NCBI GenBank assembly: GCA_036403795.1
Contig: DASWQJ010000270.1
Coordinates: forward strand, 1-62,277
Source: Stenotrophomonas_A sp036403795
GTDB lineage: Bacteria > Pseudomonadota > Gammaproteobacteria > Xanthomonadales > Xanthomonadaceae
Length of the DNA: 62,277 bases
Direction: 5' to 3'
Made by a program: the position numbers and the translations under genes. This document shows positions 27,501 to 36,453 of the stretch, piece after piece (position 1 is the stretch's first letter; every line of letters starts with the position of its first letter). The notes beneath the pieces were generated by a model, which ran no database searches, was not told the origin of the DNA, and saw only the letters and a program-made list of their open reading frames with translations.

Positions 27501-28365
27501 CAATCCGGACCTGCGCTTCGGGATCGTCGACCAGACCATGCAATTGCGCGGCACCGTGACCGTGCCCGAGGCCGATATCGACCTGGAACGGCTGGAGCGA
27601 GGCACCTCGGCGTCCGAAGACGTGGTGGTGCTCGACCCGGCCGATCCGGAAGAGACGGCCGCCTCGCCTTTGGACATGGACCTGGCCTTGGTGCTGGGCG
27701 ACGAGGTGCGGATGGCCGGGTTTGGCTTGAAGGGCGCGCTGACCGGGCAGATGCAGGTGCGTTCGCGGCCGGGACGCGAGATGACCGCCAATGGCGGGCT
27801 GGACGTCAGTGGCCGCTACAAGGCCTACGGCCAGGACCTGACCATCACGCGCGGCCAGTTGACCTGGAACAACAACATCGTGTCCGACCCGCGCATCAAC
27901 ATCCGCGCCGAGCGCCGGATTGGCGATGTGACCGCGGGCATCAACGTGACCGGACGCGCGGAGAGCCCGCGCGCGGATGTGTGGTCCGAGCCGGCAATGT
28001 CGCAGTCCGAAGCATTGTCGTACCTGGTGCTGGGCCGCGGGCTGTCTACGGCCAGCGGCAGCGAGGCTTCGCAGGTCACGGCCGCCTCGGCGGCGCTGTC
28101 GGCCGGCAGCGGCCTGATCGCCTCGCAGCTGGGCGCACGGCTGGGCCTGGATGAGGCGGGCGTCAGTCAGTCGGGTTCGCTGGGCTCGGTGGTGGGCTTC
28201 GGCAAGTACCTGTCCCCCCGGTTGTACGTGGGCTATGGCGTGGCCCTGGTGGGCGGCAGTTCGGTGATCACCCTGAAATACCTGCTGACGCGCGGGTTCG
28301 ACGTGGAAGTGGAATCGAGCACGATCGAGACCCGCGGGTCGGTCAACTGGCGACGCGAGAAGTAG
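24535..28365 (+). CDS. tamB: Translocation and assembly module inner-membrane component TamB
   Basis: A 1276-residue AsmA/TamB-like protein: a single N-terminal membrane anchor (about 22-48), a very long beta-strand-rich periplasmic body, and the conserved C-terminal TamB (DUF490) domain with SEALSYLVLGRG and GKYLSPRLYVGYG. The repeated strand pattern forms a hydrophobic groove now thought to carry phospholipids across the periplasm. GTG start coupled to tamA. A long antisense frame across it (24334-27213) is judged a codon-bias shadow. Confidence 0.95.
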   Translation: MSAPGPAVAPPRPRFYRRRGFWVGSGLTVVGVALLLLLAVYWLLQSVAGRDVLLAQVIARLPAGATFTWKEVDGPLAGPLTLRGVDFRYQDYHFTAERVYLDPDIRPLLGRKLRLDALQISHATLNLAKSEAPFELPRWPDSLPAIEMPLAIQADTIEVDQLRVTQSQQPLIDLHRIRGGLEMANGELRTRQLVVDSDRGDFRLDGDYVPRQDYKTHLVASAVLPAPRGRTPASFGLVARGDLAKMEVAIAGRAPAPLRASLVFSGREDPTWAFKAATESLDPALLMGAAGIVDPEPATPVAFDLVADGRGGTASVHGKLSQGDRAIVLQPSRLSLKNQVVTAAPLVVDAFGGRVRLRGSADFRDAENASFRFGAYARDLTFIPAPDPTTPQAQQVPVQLREARLGLAGTLKAWAAFGNAQLERDAQKAAVEFDVRGNQASAQLRHVEAKTPGGVLAVTGEVGWQPQLSWDVATELSQFDPGYFVPGWDGRLSGRIASKGRQRPPQANGAPGEYEATAEIASLRGQLRQRAINARGRVALQGHQGEGEVTLAIGNSRISARGSVGDRLDVAAQLQPLQLDDLLPGAAGTLRGNVQLRGRRDAPDINADLTGSGLRWNDYAADTLSLRGQLPWRGGSGSLTLQASQVSMGMALDTVQVQAQGTVEDLRVQAELRNEMAALTLQGDSRRTGNRWQGNLSTLRIVPAKGNTWALRQPVQYTLNGPAFTVSNACLAAVGSGGALCVTANWPREGLTVHSEALPLTLIQPWLPPNEGRQLHLRGEVTIDGNIRPRGNAWDGSFKVASLEGGIRLGDNSRGEVVRYDHFSMTAELDPQNIRAYLGIGFQGNGFVDARFNTGWDAYAPLNGELYLNMSRLSWLQLFVADLVQPKGQIEGHVSLRGTRSQPLLGGEATLRDFTGEYPSMGLTLTDGQGRFSAQPDGSARIVAQVRSGEGTLNVDGDLSWYGERTPLQLNIRGERVLLYNTAELRVVANPDLRFGIVDQTMQLRGTVTVPEADIDLERLERGTSASEDVVVLDPADPEETAASPLDMDLALVLGDEVRMAGFGLKGALTGQMQVRSRPGREMTANGGLDVSGRYKAYGQDLTITRGQLTWNNNIVSDPRINIRAERRIGDVTAGINVTGRAESPRADVWSEPAMSQSEALSYLVLGRGLSTASGSEASQVTAASAALSAGSGLIASQLGARLGLDEAGVSQSGSLGSVVGFGKYLSPRLYVGYGVALVGGSSVITLKYLLTRGFDVEVESSTIETRGSVNWRREK

Positions 28366-28412
28366 CGTCGCTGCGGCGGAGATGTACCCGGGATTGGGTC
28401 GCTGCCCGGTCG

Positions 28413-28982
28413 TCAGGCCGGCGCGTAGCTGTCAGGGGGTGCTTCAAGCGCATGGAGGGTTCGCGCCAGCACCTCGGCGGGAGGTCCATCGATGTCGATC
28501 GCGACGACGTCCGGCTCGTCGTCGGGCGATTGCAGCGCGGCGAACTGGCTATCGAGCAGGGCGGCTGGCATGAAGTGGCCGACGCGTGCGCCCAGCCGCG
28601 CTGCGATGACCTCGGGCGATGCATGCAGGAACACGAAACGCATCGGGACGCCGCTCTGGCGCAGGCGCTGGCGGTGTTCGTGGCGCAGGCCCGAGAAGGC
28701 GAGCACGGTATTGCGGTTTGCCTTCGCCTGGTCGGCCAGCGTGGCGGACAGCCGTGCCACCCACGGTGCGCGCTGCAGGTCGGTGAGCGGCACGCCGCTG
28801 GCCATTTGCGTGCGGGCCTGGTCGTCGTGATAGTCGTCCGCGTCCAGGTATAGGGCGCCGTAGTGCAGGGCCAGCTCGGCGGCCACCGTGCTCTTGCCGC
28901 TGCCCGATACGCCCATCACGACGAGTGCCCAGGGTTGGCGGGAATCAGGCGCGAATGGCATTGCGTTGCTGTGCATCATCAC
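28413..28982 (-). CDS. gntK: Gluconokinase
   Basis: A 189-residue kinase making 6-phosphogluconate from gluconate. Walker A is GVSGSGKS (24-31); LDADDYH and the HEHRQRLR and RVGHFMPAALLDSQFAAL segments match the GntK family, whose usual length is about 175. It feeds the pentose phosphate or Entner-Doudoroff pathway. It is divergent from the GPH symporter and GH94 genes; together they suggest gluconate release from cellobionate. GTG/ATG/ATG codons at 28982, 28979 and 28976 are alternative starts, none with a clear ribosome-binding site. Confidence 0.93.
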   Translation of the reverse strand: MMMHSNAMPFAPDSRQPWALVVMGVSGSGKSTVAAELALHYGALYLDADDYHDDQARTQMASGVPLTDLQRAPWVARLSATLADQAKANRNTVLAFSGLRHEHRQRLRQSGVPMRFVFLHASPEVIAARLGARVGHFMPAALLDSQFAALQSPDDEPDVVAIDIDGPPAEVLARTLHALEAPPDSYAPA

Positions 28983-29089
28983 GGGTCGTTATAGGGGGAA
29001 GGGGATTGGCATGCGGCGGCCGCGTGCGGCGCCGATGGTGTAGCGTGGACGCCCTTGCGTCCTCGCGCCGACTTGCCGCACACGATCCT

Positions 29090-30466
29090 ATGCCGCCTGC
29101 GCCAAAACCGGAACCACTCGCCGCGCCGCCGATGCGCGAAAAGACCGGGTATGCGCTCGGCGACTTCGGGCTCAATCTCTACTGGGCCAGCATCTCGGCT
29201 TTCCTGCTGATCTTCTACACCGACGTGATGGGGCTGCCCGCCGCCGCGGTGGGCACCATGATCCTGCTCACCAAGGTGGGCGATGCGATCGCCGATCCGT
29301 TGATGGGCATGCTGGCTGATCGCACCCGCACGCGCTGGGGCCGCTTCCGGCCTTGGCTGCTGTGGGGTGCGCTGCCGATGGCCGGCGCAGGCGTGCTGGC
29401 GTTCACCGTGCCGGCGCTGGGCGATGGCGGCCGACTGTTGTGGGCGTACGCAACGTTCTCGCTGATGATGCTGGCCTACACGGTGGTCAGCATTCCGTAC
29501 TCGGCCTTGTCCGGCGTGATTACCGCAGACGGACAGCAACGCACCACGCTGGTGAGCATGCGCTTCATCGCTGCCTTCGCCGGCACCACGGTGGTGAACT
29601 ACGCCACCTTGGACCTGGTCGCCTGGCTGGGACAGGGTGACGCGGCGCAGGGTTGGCAGCGCACGCTGATGCTGTATGGCGTGATCGCGGTGCTCCTGTT
29701 CGCCGGTGTATTTGCCACCGTGCGCGAACGGGTAACGTCCCTGCATACCGAGCGCACGCCATGGCGGCAGGACGTCGCCGACCTGCTGCACAACCGCCCC
29801 TGGCTGGTGTTGTTCGTGCTGGCGCTGGTGATCATGGTGACCATCGTGATGCGCGGCGGCGCCGGGGTGTACTACTTCAAGTACTACCTGGGCCGGACCG
29901 ACCTGACGGGCTGGTTCCTTGGCAGCTATTCGCTGGCATTGGCGGCCGGCGCCGCCGCGACGCCCTTGTTGACGCGCTGGTGTGATCGACGGCGCTTGAT
30001 GATGATCCTGATGGTCATCGTGGGCGTGCTGAGTTGTGCGATGTACTTCGTGCCGCCAGACGCCGTGGCTGCCGCCTTCGCGATCAATGTGCTCATCGGC
30101 CTGGCACTGGGACCCAAATCGCCGCTGGCCTTTGCCATGTACGCCGACACCGCCGACTACACCGAATGGCGCACCGGGCGACGTGCGACCGCCCTGACTT
30201 TTGCCGCGGCAACGTTCTCGCAGAAACTGGGCGGCGCCCTGGCCTCGGCCGTCATCGCCTGGGTGCTGGCGGGGATGGGCTATGTCGCCAACCAGTCGCA
30301 AAGCAACGCCTCGCAGCAAGGCATCGTGCTGCTGATGACCGTCATCCCCGGCCTGGTCGCCCTGTTGGCGGCCTGGACCATGCGCTTCTATCCCCTCGAC
30401 GATGCCCAGCTGGTCCATATCCAGCAGGCACTGGCCGAACGCAAGGCTGCCCCGCAAGCACCATGA
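29090..30466 (+). CDS. GPH-family (MelB-like) sugar:cation symporter
   Basis: A 458-residue inner-membrane transporter with about 12 membrane segments. The GPH family signature GDAIADPLMGMLADRTRTRWGRFRPWLL contains the conserved acidic pair for cation coupling, and KSPLAFAMYADTADYTEWRTGRRATA is the second conserved loop. The family carries glycosides, pentosides and hexuronides. It overlaps the GH94 gene (ATGA), so its cargo is most likely the phosphorylase substrate, here inferred to be cellobionate or cellobiose. ATG 29090 is chosen as the first start in the divergent gap. Confidence 0.9.
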   Translation: MPPAPKPEPLAAPPMREKTGYALGDFGLNLYWASISAFLLIFYTDVMGLPAAAVGTMILLTKVGDAIADPLMGMLADRTRTRWGRFRPWLLWGALPMAGAGVLAFTVPALGDGGRLLWAYATFSLMMLAYTVVSIPYSALSGVITADGQQRTTLVSMRFIAAFAGTTVVNYATLDLVAWLGQGDAAQGWQRTLMLYGVIAVLLFAGVFATVRERVTSLHTERTPWRQDVADLLHNRPWLVLFVLALVIMVTIVMRGGAGVYYFKYYLGRTDLTGWFLGSYSLALAAGAAATPLLTRWCDRRRLMMILMVIVGVLSCAMYFVPPDAVAAAFAINVLIGLALGPKSPLAFAMYADTADYTEWRTGRRATALTFAAATFSQKLGGALASAVIAWVLAGMGYVANQSQSNASQQGIVLLMTVIPGLVALLAAWTMRFYPLDDAQLVHIQQALAERKAAPQAP

Positions 30467-32883
30467 CAAGAATCGACGCCATCCATCCAGACGCCGACCC
30501 CACCGCCGACTTGCTTGGGCCCAGTGCCGACGGCGAGCGCTATGCGTTGTACAGCCCGGTGGCGATGCCGGCCGCCAGTGCGTTCCTGTGGAATCGCAAG
30601 ATGATGATCCAGCTGAACTGCCGCGGGTATGCCACCGCCCAGTTCATGCAACCAGAGCCGGCCAAATATGCGCATGCGCCGAACCTGGAGGCGCGCAGCT
30701 TCATGCAGCCGGAGCAGCCGTATTACGCGCACCATGCCGGGCGTTTCTTTTACCTGAAGGATGAGGAGTCCGGCGCGCTGTACTCGGCGCCCTATGAGCC
30801 GGTACGCGTGCTGCCGGACCGCTTTGTATTCCTGGCCGGAAAATCCGACATCGCCTGGCAGTTGAGGTTCGATGGGATCGAGCTGGAGTTGCGATTGCAG
30901 CTGCCGGACGATACGGCGGTGGAGCTGTGGACCTGCACGGTACGCAATGGCTCCGGCCGCGCACGGCGGTTGTCGTTGTATCCGTATTTTCCCGTGGGCT
31001 TCATGTCGTGGATGAACCAGTCCGCCGACTATCACGCCGAGCTGGGCGGCATCGTCTGTCGTAGCGTTACGCCGTACCAGAAGGTGGCCGACTACTGGCG
31101 GCAGCGTGATTTCAAGGACTGCACCTTCCTGTTGCATGAGCAGGCCATTGACGGTTGGGACGCGCGCCAGTCGGGGTTCGAGGGCGAGGGTGGCCTGCAT
31201 GCACCGTCGGCCATTGTCGAAGCCGAACGCTTGGGCAATCGCGACGCACGCTACGAAATGCCGACTGCCGCCTTGCAGCAGCGGTTGGCCTTGGCCGACG
31301 GGCAAGCAACGACGCTGCGCTATCTGTTTGGTCCGGCGCACGACGATGCGGAAATCGCCACGTTGCGGGAGCGTTTTCTTTCCGCAGACGGCTTCGCCCA
31401 GGCTACGCAGGCGCATGCGGCCCATCTGCAGGAAGGCCGCGGTTGTCTCGTCGTGGAGACGCCGGATGCGGCGTTCGACAATCTCGTCAACCACTGGTTG
31501 CCGCGCCAGGTCTTCTATCACGGCGACGTCAATCGGCTGACCACCGATCCGCAGACCCGCAACTTCCTGCAGGATCACTTGGGCATGGCCTATCTGGTCC
31601 CCTCGGTGGCACGCGCATCCCTGTTGCATGCGCTGTCGCAGCAGGAAGCCAGCGGTGCCATGCCCGACGGCATCCTGCTCGACGAGCAGGCCGAGCTGAA
31701 GTACATCAACCAAGTGCCGCATACCGACCACTGCGTGTGGCTGCCGATCTTCCTGGAGGCTTATCTGGCCGAGACCGGTGATTCGGCGCTGCTGGACGAG
31801 CCGGTGACCGATCGCGACGGTCGCACGTCAAGCGTGGCGCAGCGCCTGGATGCGGCCATGGACTGGTTGCTGCAGGCCCGCGACGCGCGCGGCCTGAGCT
31901 TCATCGCCCAGGGCGACTGGTGCGATCCGATGAACATGGTGGGTTGGCGCGGGACCGGCGTATCGGGTTGGCTGACCCTGGCCACGGCTTATGCACTGCG
32001 CCTGTGGTCACGCCTGTGCGCCGACCACGGCCGCGCGGCGCAAGCCGAGCGCTACGCGGGCGCGACCGACACCGTCAATGCCGATGCGAACCGCGAGTTG
32101 TGGGATGGGGACTGGTACGCGCGGGGCATTACCGATGACGGGGTTCGATTTGGCGTAGCGAAAGACGATGAGGGCCGCATCTATTTGAATCCGCAGAGCT
32201 GGGCGATGCTGTCCGGTGCTGCCGATGCCGGTCAGCAGGCGCGATTGTTGGCGGCGGTGCAGGACCAGCTGCACACGCCCTATGGCCCCGTGATGCTGGC
32301 ACCGCCTTACACCGCGATGCGCGAGGACGTCGGCCGGCTGACCCAGAAGCATCCGGGTTCGGCCGAAAACGGGGCGGTGTACAACCACGCCGCTGCTTTT
32401 CATCTGCACAGCCTGTATGCCGTGGGCGAAGCCGACCGCGCCTGGTCGGTGTTGCGCGCGATGATCCCGGGTCCCGGCCGCGAAGATCTGCTGCAGCGTG
32501 GGCAGTTGCCGGTCTACCTGCCCAACTACTACCGCGGCGCGTGGCGCGAGCTGCCACGCACGGCGGGCCGGTCCAGTCAGTTGTTCAATACCGGCACGGT
32601 GGCTTGGGTGTACCGCGATGTCATCGAGGGGCTGTTCGGTTTGTGCGGAGACGGTGACGGTTTGGCCGTGCGGCCCCAGCTGCCTTCGCACTGGCCGGCC
32701 GCTCGCGTGACGCGGCAGTTCCGCGGCGCCACTTTCCAGGTGAACTACCGGCGCGATGCCGCCGTGGACGCCATGCAGGTGACTGTCGATGGGGTGGCCA
32801 TGACCCAGGCCCGCATCGCGCCGGTGGCACCTGGCCGCTGCTATGTGGTCGAGGTGGCGCTGCCGGTCGTTGACGTCGCCTGA
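30463..32883 (+). CDS. GH94 phosphorylase, probably cellobionic acid phosphorylase
   Basis: An 806-residue cytoplasmic inverting glycoside phosphorylase. The expected domains are an N-terminal beta-sandwich, linker, (alpha/alpha)6 barrel and C-terminal jelly roll. The catalytic Asp is probably Asp488 in GDWCDPMNMVGW, close to Asp490 of cellobiose phosphorylase, and GSAENGAVYNHAAAF is typical of the barrel. Neighbouring gluconokinase points to cellobionate + Pi giving glucose-1-phosphate + gluconate, as described for a Xanthomonas campestris GH94 enzyme. Cellobiose or laminaribiose phosphorylase remain possible. ATGA overlap with the symporter; the 96-base gap after it holds the crbS-like promoter. 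Confidence 0.85.
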   Translation: MTRIDAIHPDADPTADLLGPSADGERYALYSPVAMPAASAFLWNRKMMIQLNCRGYATAQFMQPEPAKYAHAPNLEARSFMQPEQPYYAHHAGRFFYLKDEESGALYSAPYEPVRVLPDRFVFLAGKSDIAWQLRFDGIELELRLQLPDDTAVELWTCTVRNGSGRARRLSLYPYFPVGFMSWMNQSADYHAELGGIVCRSVTPYQKVADYWRQRDFKDCTFLLHEQAIDGWDARQSGFEGEGGLHAPSAIVEAERLGNRDARYEMPTAALQQRLALADGQATTLRYLFGPAHDDAEIATLRERFLSADGFAQATQAHAAHLQEGRGCLVVETPDAAFDNLVNHWLPRQVFYHGDVNRLTTDPQTRNFLQDHLGMAYLVPSVARASLLHALSQQEASGAMPDGILLDEQAELKYINQVPHTDHCVWLPIFLEAYLAETGDSALLDEPVTDRDGRTSSVAQRLDAAMDWLLQARDARGLSFIAQGDWCDPMNMVGWRGTGVSGWLTLATAYALRLWSRLCADHGRAAQAERYAGATDTVNADANRELWDGDWYARGITDDGVRFGVAKDDEGRIYLNPQSWAMLSGAADAGQQARLLAAVQDQLHTPYGPVMLAPPYTAMREDVGRLTQKHPGSAENGAVYNHAAAFHLHSLYAVGEADRAWSVLRAMIPGPGREDLLQRGQLPVYLPNYYRGAWRELPRTAGRSSQLFNTGTVAWVYRDVIEGLFGLCGDGDGLAVRPQLPSHWPAARVTRQFRGATFQVNYRRDAAVDAMQVTVDGVAMTQARIAPVAPGRCYVVEVALPVVDVA

Positions 32884-32979
32884 GCGCCGGGCGCGCGGCG
32901 CGGCAGGCTGTTTCTTTGGCCGCTGCCGCCATAGAGGGCCGGGTACACTGAGGCCTGCCATGAAGAGGGGAGGGGCAGG

Positions 32980-35900
32980 TTGATTTCGAGCTGGATCCTG
33001 CTGCTGGTATCGATCGGCTACGCCGCGCTGTTGTTCGGCGTGGCGTGGTGGGGCGATCGCCGACCGCTGTATCCGGATCGCCCGTGGCTGCGCCCGGCCG
33101 TCTACAGCCTGGCGCTGGCGGTGTACTGCTCCTCGTGGACGTTTTACGGCGCGGTGGGCACGGCAGTGCGCAATGGCATCGGCTACCTGCCGATCTACCT
33201 GGGCCCGCTGCTGCTGCTGATTTTCGGCTGGCGCATCATCGAGCGGCTGGCGCTGATCGCACGCTCCGAAAACACCGTCTCCATTGCCGACTTCATTTCC
33301 TCGCGTTATGGGCGTTCGCGACGCTTGGCCGCGCTGGTCGCGGTGATCGCCCTGGTCGGCATCGTCCCGTACCTGGCACTGCAATACAAAGCCGTGGCCA
33401 TGAGCCTGGAAGTGCTCACCGGCCAGTCCAACGACGACCATTCCTTCCTGACCGATCCGGCGTTGTATGTAGCCCTGTTGATGGCGCTGTTCGCCACTCT
33501 GTTCGGCACCCGGCAGGTAGATGCCACCGAGCATCACCACGGCATGATGCTGGCGATCGCGCTGGAATCGGTCATCAAATTGGTGGCGATGGTGGCCGTC
33601 GGCCTGTTTGCCTGGTCCTGGCTGGGCGACCACCAACTGCGCATCGTCGACTCGGCGCGGATGCTGTTCGAGCACACGCCCTCGGTGGGATTTGTGTCGC
33701 AGACCATCCTCAGCTTCCTGGCCATCGTTTGCCTGCCGCGGCAGTTCCATGTGGCCGTGGTGGAATGCGGCGACGTGGGCGACATCCGTCGCGCGCGCTG
33801 GTTGTTTGGCGGCTACCTGATCGTGATCTCGGCCATGGTGGTTCCGATCGCCTCGGCCGGCGTGGCGTTGTTCGGCGGTGGCGGCCAGGTCGCCGACGAC
33901 AGCATGGTGCTGGCGCTGCCGTTGGCCGAGGGCAACACGGTGCTGGCGCTGGTGGCCTACCTGGGCGGATTCTCGGCGGCTACCGGCATGGTGATCGTGG
34001 CCTCCATCGCACTGGCCACGATGGTCAGCAACGACCTGGTGATGCCGGTAATGCTGCGGCTGAACGGCGGGCGCGCGGTTGCGGCCGGCCGCGTGCTGTG
34101 GATCCGGCGCCTGGCCATCCTGATGTTGGCGGGTATCGCCTACGCCTACTACCGCAGCAGCGGCGATGACAGCACCCTGGCTTCGTATGGCCTGATGGCG
34201 TTTGCGGCCGTGGCGCAGTTCGCGCCCGGCGTGCTGGGCGGCCTGTACTGGCGAGGCGCCAGCCGCAAGGGCGTGGAAACCGGCATGGTGCTGGGCTTTG
34301 CGACCTGGATCTATACGTTGCTGTTGCCGGCGATGACGATGGCGGGCGGGTTCGACGCCGCGTGGCTGCTCAACGGACCGTTCGGCATCTCCTGGCTGCG
34401 GCCGCAGCAGCTGTTTGGCATGAGCGGTTGGGATCCGCTGGCCCATGGCACGTTCTGGTCGATGCTGGCCAACATCGGCGCGCTGATGATCGTGTCGGCG
34501 CGTTGGCGCCCGGGGGTGGACGAGCGGCTGCGCGCTGCCCCATTCCTGGATCCGTATTCACAGCGCCCCGCCGTGGCCGGCGTCTGGCCGGGGCACGTGC
34601 ACGTCTCCGACCTGCTGGCCTTGGCGCAGCGCGTGGTGGGCGAGCGTCATGCGCATCGCGCCTTCGCCGAACAGGCCACCGCGCTGGGCCGCGAGCTGCA
34701 ATCCAATGCAGCGGCCGATCGCGCCTGGGTGCAGTTCACCGAACGCCTGCTGGCGGCGTCGATTGGCGCGGCGTCCGCACGCCTGGTGTTGACCAGCCTG
34801 TTGCGCGGTTCGGGCATGGAACTGGGCGAAGTGGTGGCCGTGCTCGACGAGGCCGGCCAGGAACTGCGGTTCAATCGACAGATCCTGTCCACTACGTTGG
34901 AAAACATCAGCGCCGCAGTCAGCGTGGTCGACCCGGACATGCGCTTGACCGCCTGGAACCGGCGCTACCAGCAGTTGTTCGGCTACCCGGACGGGATGCT
35001 GTACGTAGGCCGGCCTGTCGCCGACCTGATCCGCTACAACGCCGAGCGCGGCGAGCTGGGCGAAGGCGATGTCGAAGACCAGATCGAGCGTCGCATCCGC
35101 TACATGCGCGCCGGCTCCCCCCATGTGTTCGAGCGCACGCGCAGCGACGGCAAGGTCGTGGAAATGCGCGGCCAGGCCTTGCCTGGCGGCGGCTACGTCA
35201 CCAGCTACAACGACATCACCGACTACAAGCGGGCCGAGCAGGCGCTGCTGGAAGCCAACGAAACCTTGGAGCAGCGCGTGGCCGAGCGCTCGCACGAAGC
35301 GGAGCTGGCGCAGCAGTCCAAGACACGTTTCCTGGCGGCGATCAGCCATGACGTGTTGCAGCCCCTCAATGCGGCGCGCCTGTTTGCCTCGGCCTTGCGC
35401 GAGCATCCGACCAACAGCGACGAGCAACGCCATCTGGCCGAACGGGTCGATGCCTCGCTGCGCGCCGCCGAAGAATTGCTCGACGGCCTGCTCGACGTCT
35501 CCCGCCTGGATGCCGGCGGATTGCGACCGACGATCGAGGATTTCGATGCGGGCGTGATGACGCGGGAACTGGCCGCCCAGTACGCACCGATCGCCGCCAG
35601 CCGCGGGCTGCAGTTGCAGGTGTACGCCCGGCCGCTGTGGGTGCGCAGCGATCGACGCCTGTTGCGACGGGTGATGCAGAACTTCATCGCCAACGCACTG
35701 CGCTATACGCGTTCTGGCCGCATCGTGCTGGGCGTACGCGAACGCGGCGGGCAGGTGGAATTGCAGGTGTGGGATACCGGCCCCGGAATTCCCGAACACC
35801 ACATGCGGCAGATCTTCGACGAGTTCCATCGCTACCAGCAGCCCTTCGACTGGGGCGAGCAAGGGTTGGGCCTGGGGTTGTCGATTTGCCAGCGCATCTC

Positions 35901-36453
35901 GCGCTTGCTCGAGCACGACCTCAACGCGCGCAGCGAGGTGGGCCGGGGCAGCATGTTCTCGATCCTGCTGCCACGCATCGCCGCGCGCCAGGGCCAGCCC
36001 GATCCCACGGCCATGGCGATGCGCACGCGACCCCTGCAGGGCGACGATTCACTGGCAGGCCTGCGGGTGCTGTGCGTGGACAACGATCAGGAAATCCTGG
36101 ACGGCATGCGCGCGCTGCTGGGACGTTGGCAAGTGGAGGTCATCACGGCCAGTACCGTCGACCAGGCGTTGCAACAGCTGGATGCAAGACCCGACGTGGT
36201 GCTGGTCGATTACCACTTGCACGATCGGCTGGACGGCCTGGAGACGCTGGACGCATTGCAGGCGGCCTCGCCGGTGCAGATTCCCGGGGCGTTGCTCACC
36301 GCCGATGGCCGCGACGAACTCAAGCAACTGGCGCGCTCGCGCGGCTACCGGCTGTTGACCAAGCCGGTGAAACCGGCCTCGCTGCGCGCATTCCTCAGTG
36401 CGCTGCACGACCAGGCGCGTTCGGCCCGGCCGCTGCGCACCGCGCGCGAATGA
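32980..36453 (+). CDS. crbS: Hybrid histidine kinase with SSS (SLC5-like) sensor domain, CrbS-like
   Basis: A 1157-residue inner-membrane sensor. Residues 1-510 form a sodium/solute symporter-like domain with about 13 helices; a PAS domain follows (about 635-745, WNRRYQQLFGYPDGM), then HisKA with His790 in ISHDVLQPLNAAR, an HATPase with N-box NFIANALRYTRSG and G-boxes, and a C-terminal receiver with Asp1077. This is the CrbS layout, which with CrbR turns on acs during growth on acetate. A LuxR-type regulator and acs lie just downstream on the other strand. CbrA shares the sensor layout but works with an NtrC-type partner. TTG start with GGAGGGG upstream. Confidence 0.85.
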   Translation: MISSWILLLVSIGYAALLFGVAWWGDRRPLYPDRPWLRPAVYSLALAVYCSSWTFYGAVGTAVRNGIGYLPIYLGPLLLLIFGWRIIERLALIARSENTVSIADFISSRYGRSRRLAALVAVIALVGIVPYLALQYKAVAMSLEVLTGQSNDDHSFLTDPALYVALLMALFATLFGTRQVDATEHHHGMMLAIALESVIKLVAMVAVGLFAWSWLGDHQLRIVDSARMLFEHTPSVGFVSQTILSFLAIVCLPRQFHVAVVECGDVGDIRRARWLFGGYLIVISAMVVPIASAGVALFGGGGQVADDSMVLALPLAEGNTVLALVAYLGGFSAATGMVIVASIALATMVSNDLVMPVMLRLNGGRAVAAGRVLWIRRLAILMLAGIAYAYYRSSGDDSTLASYGLMAFAAVAQFAPGVLGGLYWRGASRKGVETGMVLGFATWIYTLLLPAMTMAGGFDAAWLLNGPFGISWLRPQQLFGMSGWDPLAHGTFWSMLANIGALMIVSARWRPGVDERLRAAPFLDPYSQRPAVAGVWPGHVHVSDLLALAQRVVGERHAHRAFAEQATALGRELQSNAAADRAWVQFTERLLAASIGAASARLVLTSLLRGSGMELGEVVAVLDEAGQELRFNRQILSTTLENISAAVSVVDPDMRLTAWNRRYQQLFGYPDGMLYVGRPVADLIRYNAERGELGEGDVEDQIERRIRYMRAGSPHVFERTRSDGKVVEMRGQALPGGGYVTSYNDITDYKRAEQALLEANETLEQRVAERSHEAELAQQSKTRFLAAISHDVLQPLNAARLFASALREHPTNSDEQRHLAERVDASLRAAEELLDGLLDVSRLDAGGLRPTIEDFDAGVMTRELAAQYAPIAASRGLQLQVYARPLWVRSDRRLLRRVMQNFIANALRYTRSGRIVLGVRERGGQVELQVWDTGPGIPEHHMRQIFDEFHRYQQPFDWGEQGLGLGLSICQRISRLLEHDLNARSEVGRGSMFSILLPRIAARQGQPDPTAMAMRTRPLQGDDSLAGLRVLCVDNDQEILDGMRALLGRWQVEVITASTVDQALQQLDARPDVVLVDYHLHDRLDGLETLDALQAASPVQIPGALLTADGRDELKQLARSRGYRLLTKPVKPASLRAFLSALHDQARSARPLRTARE

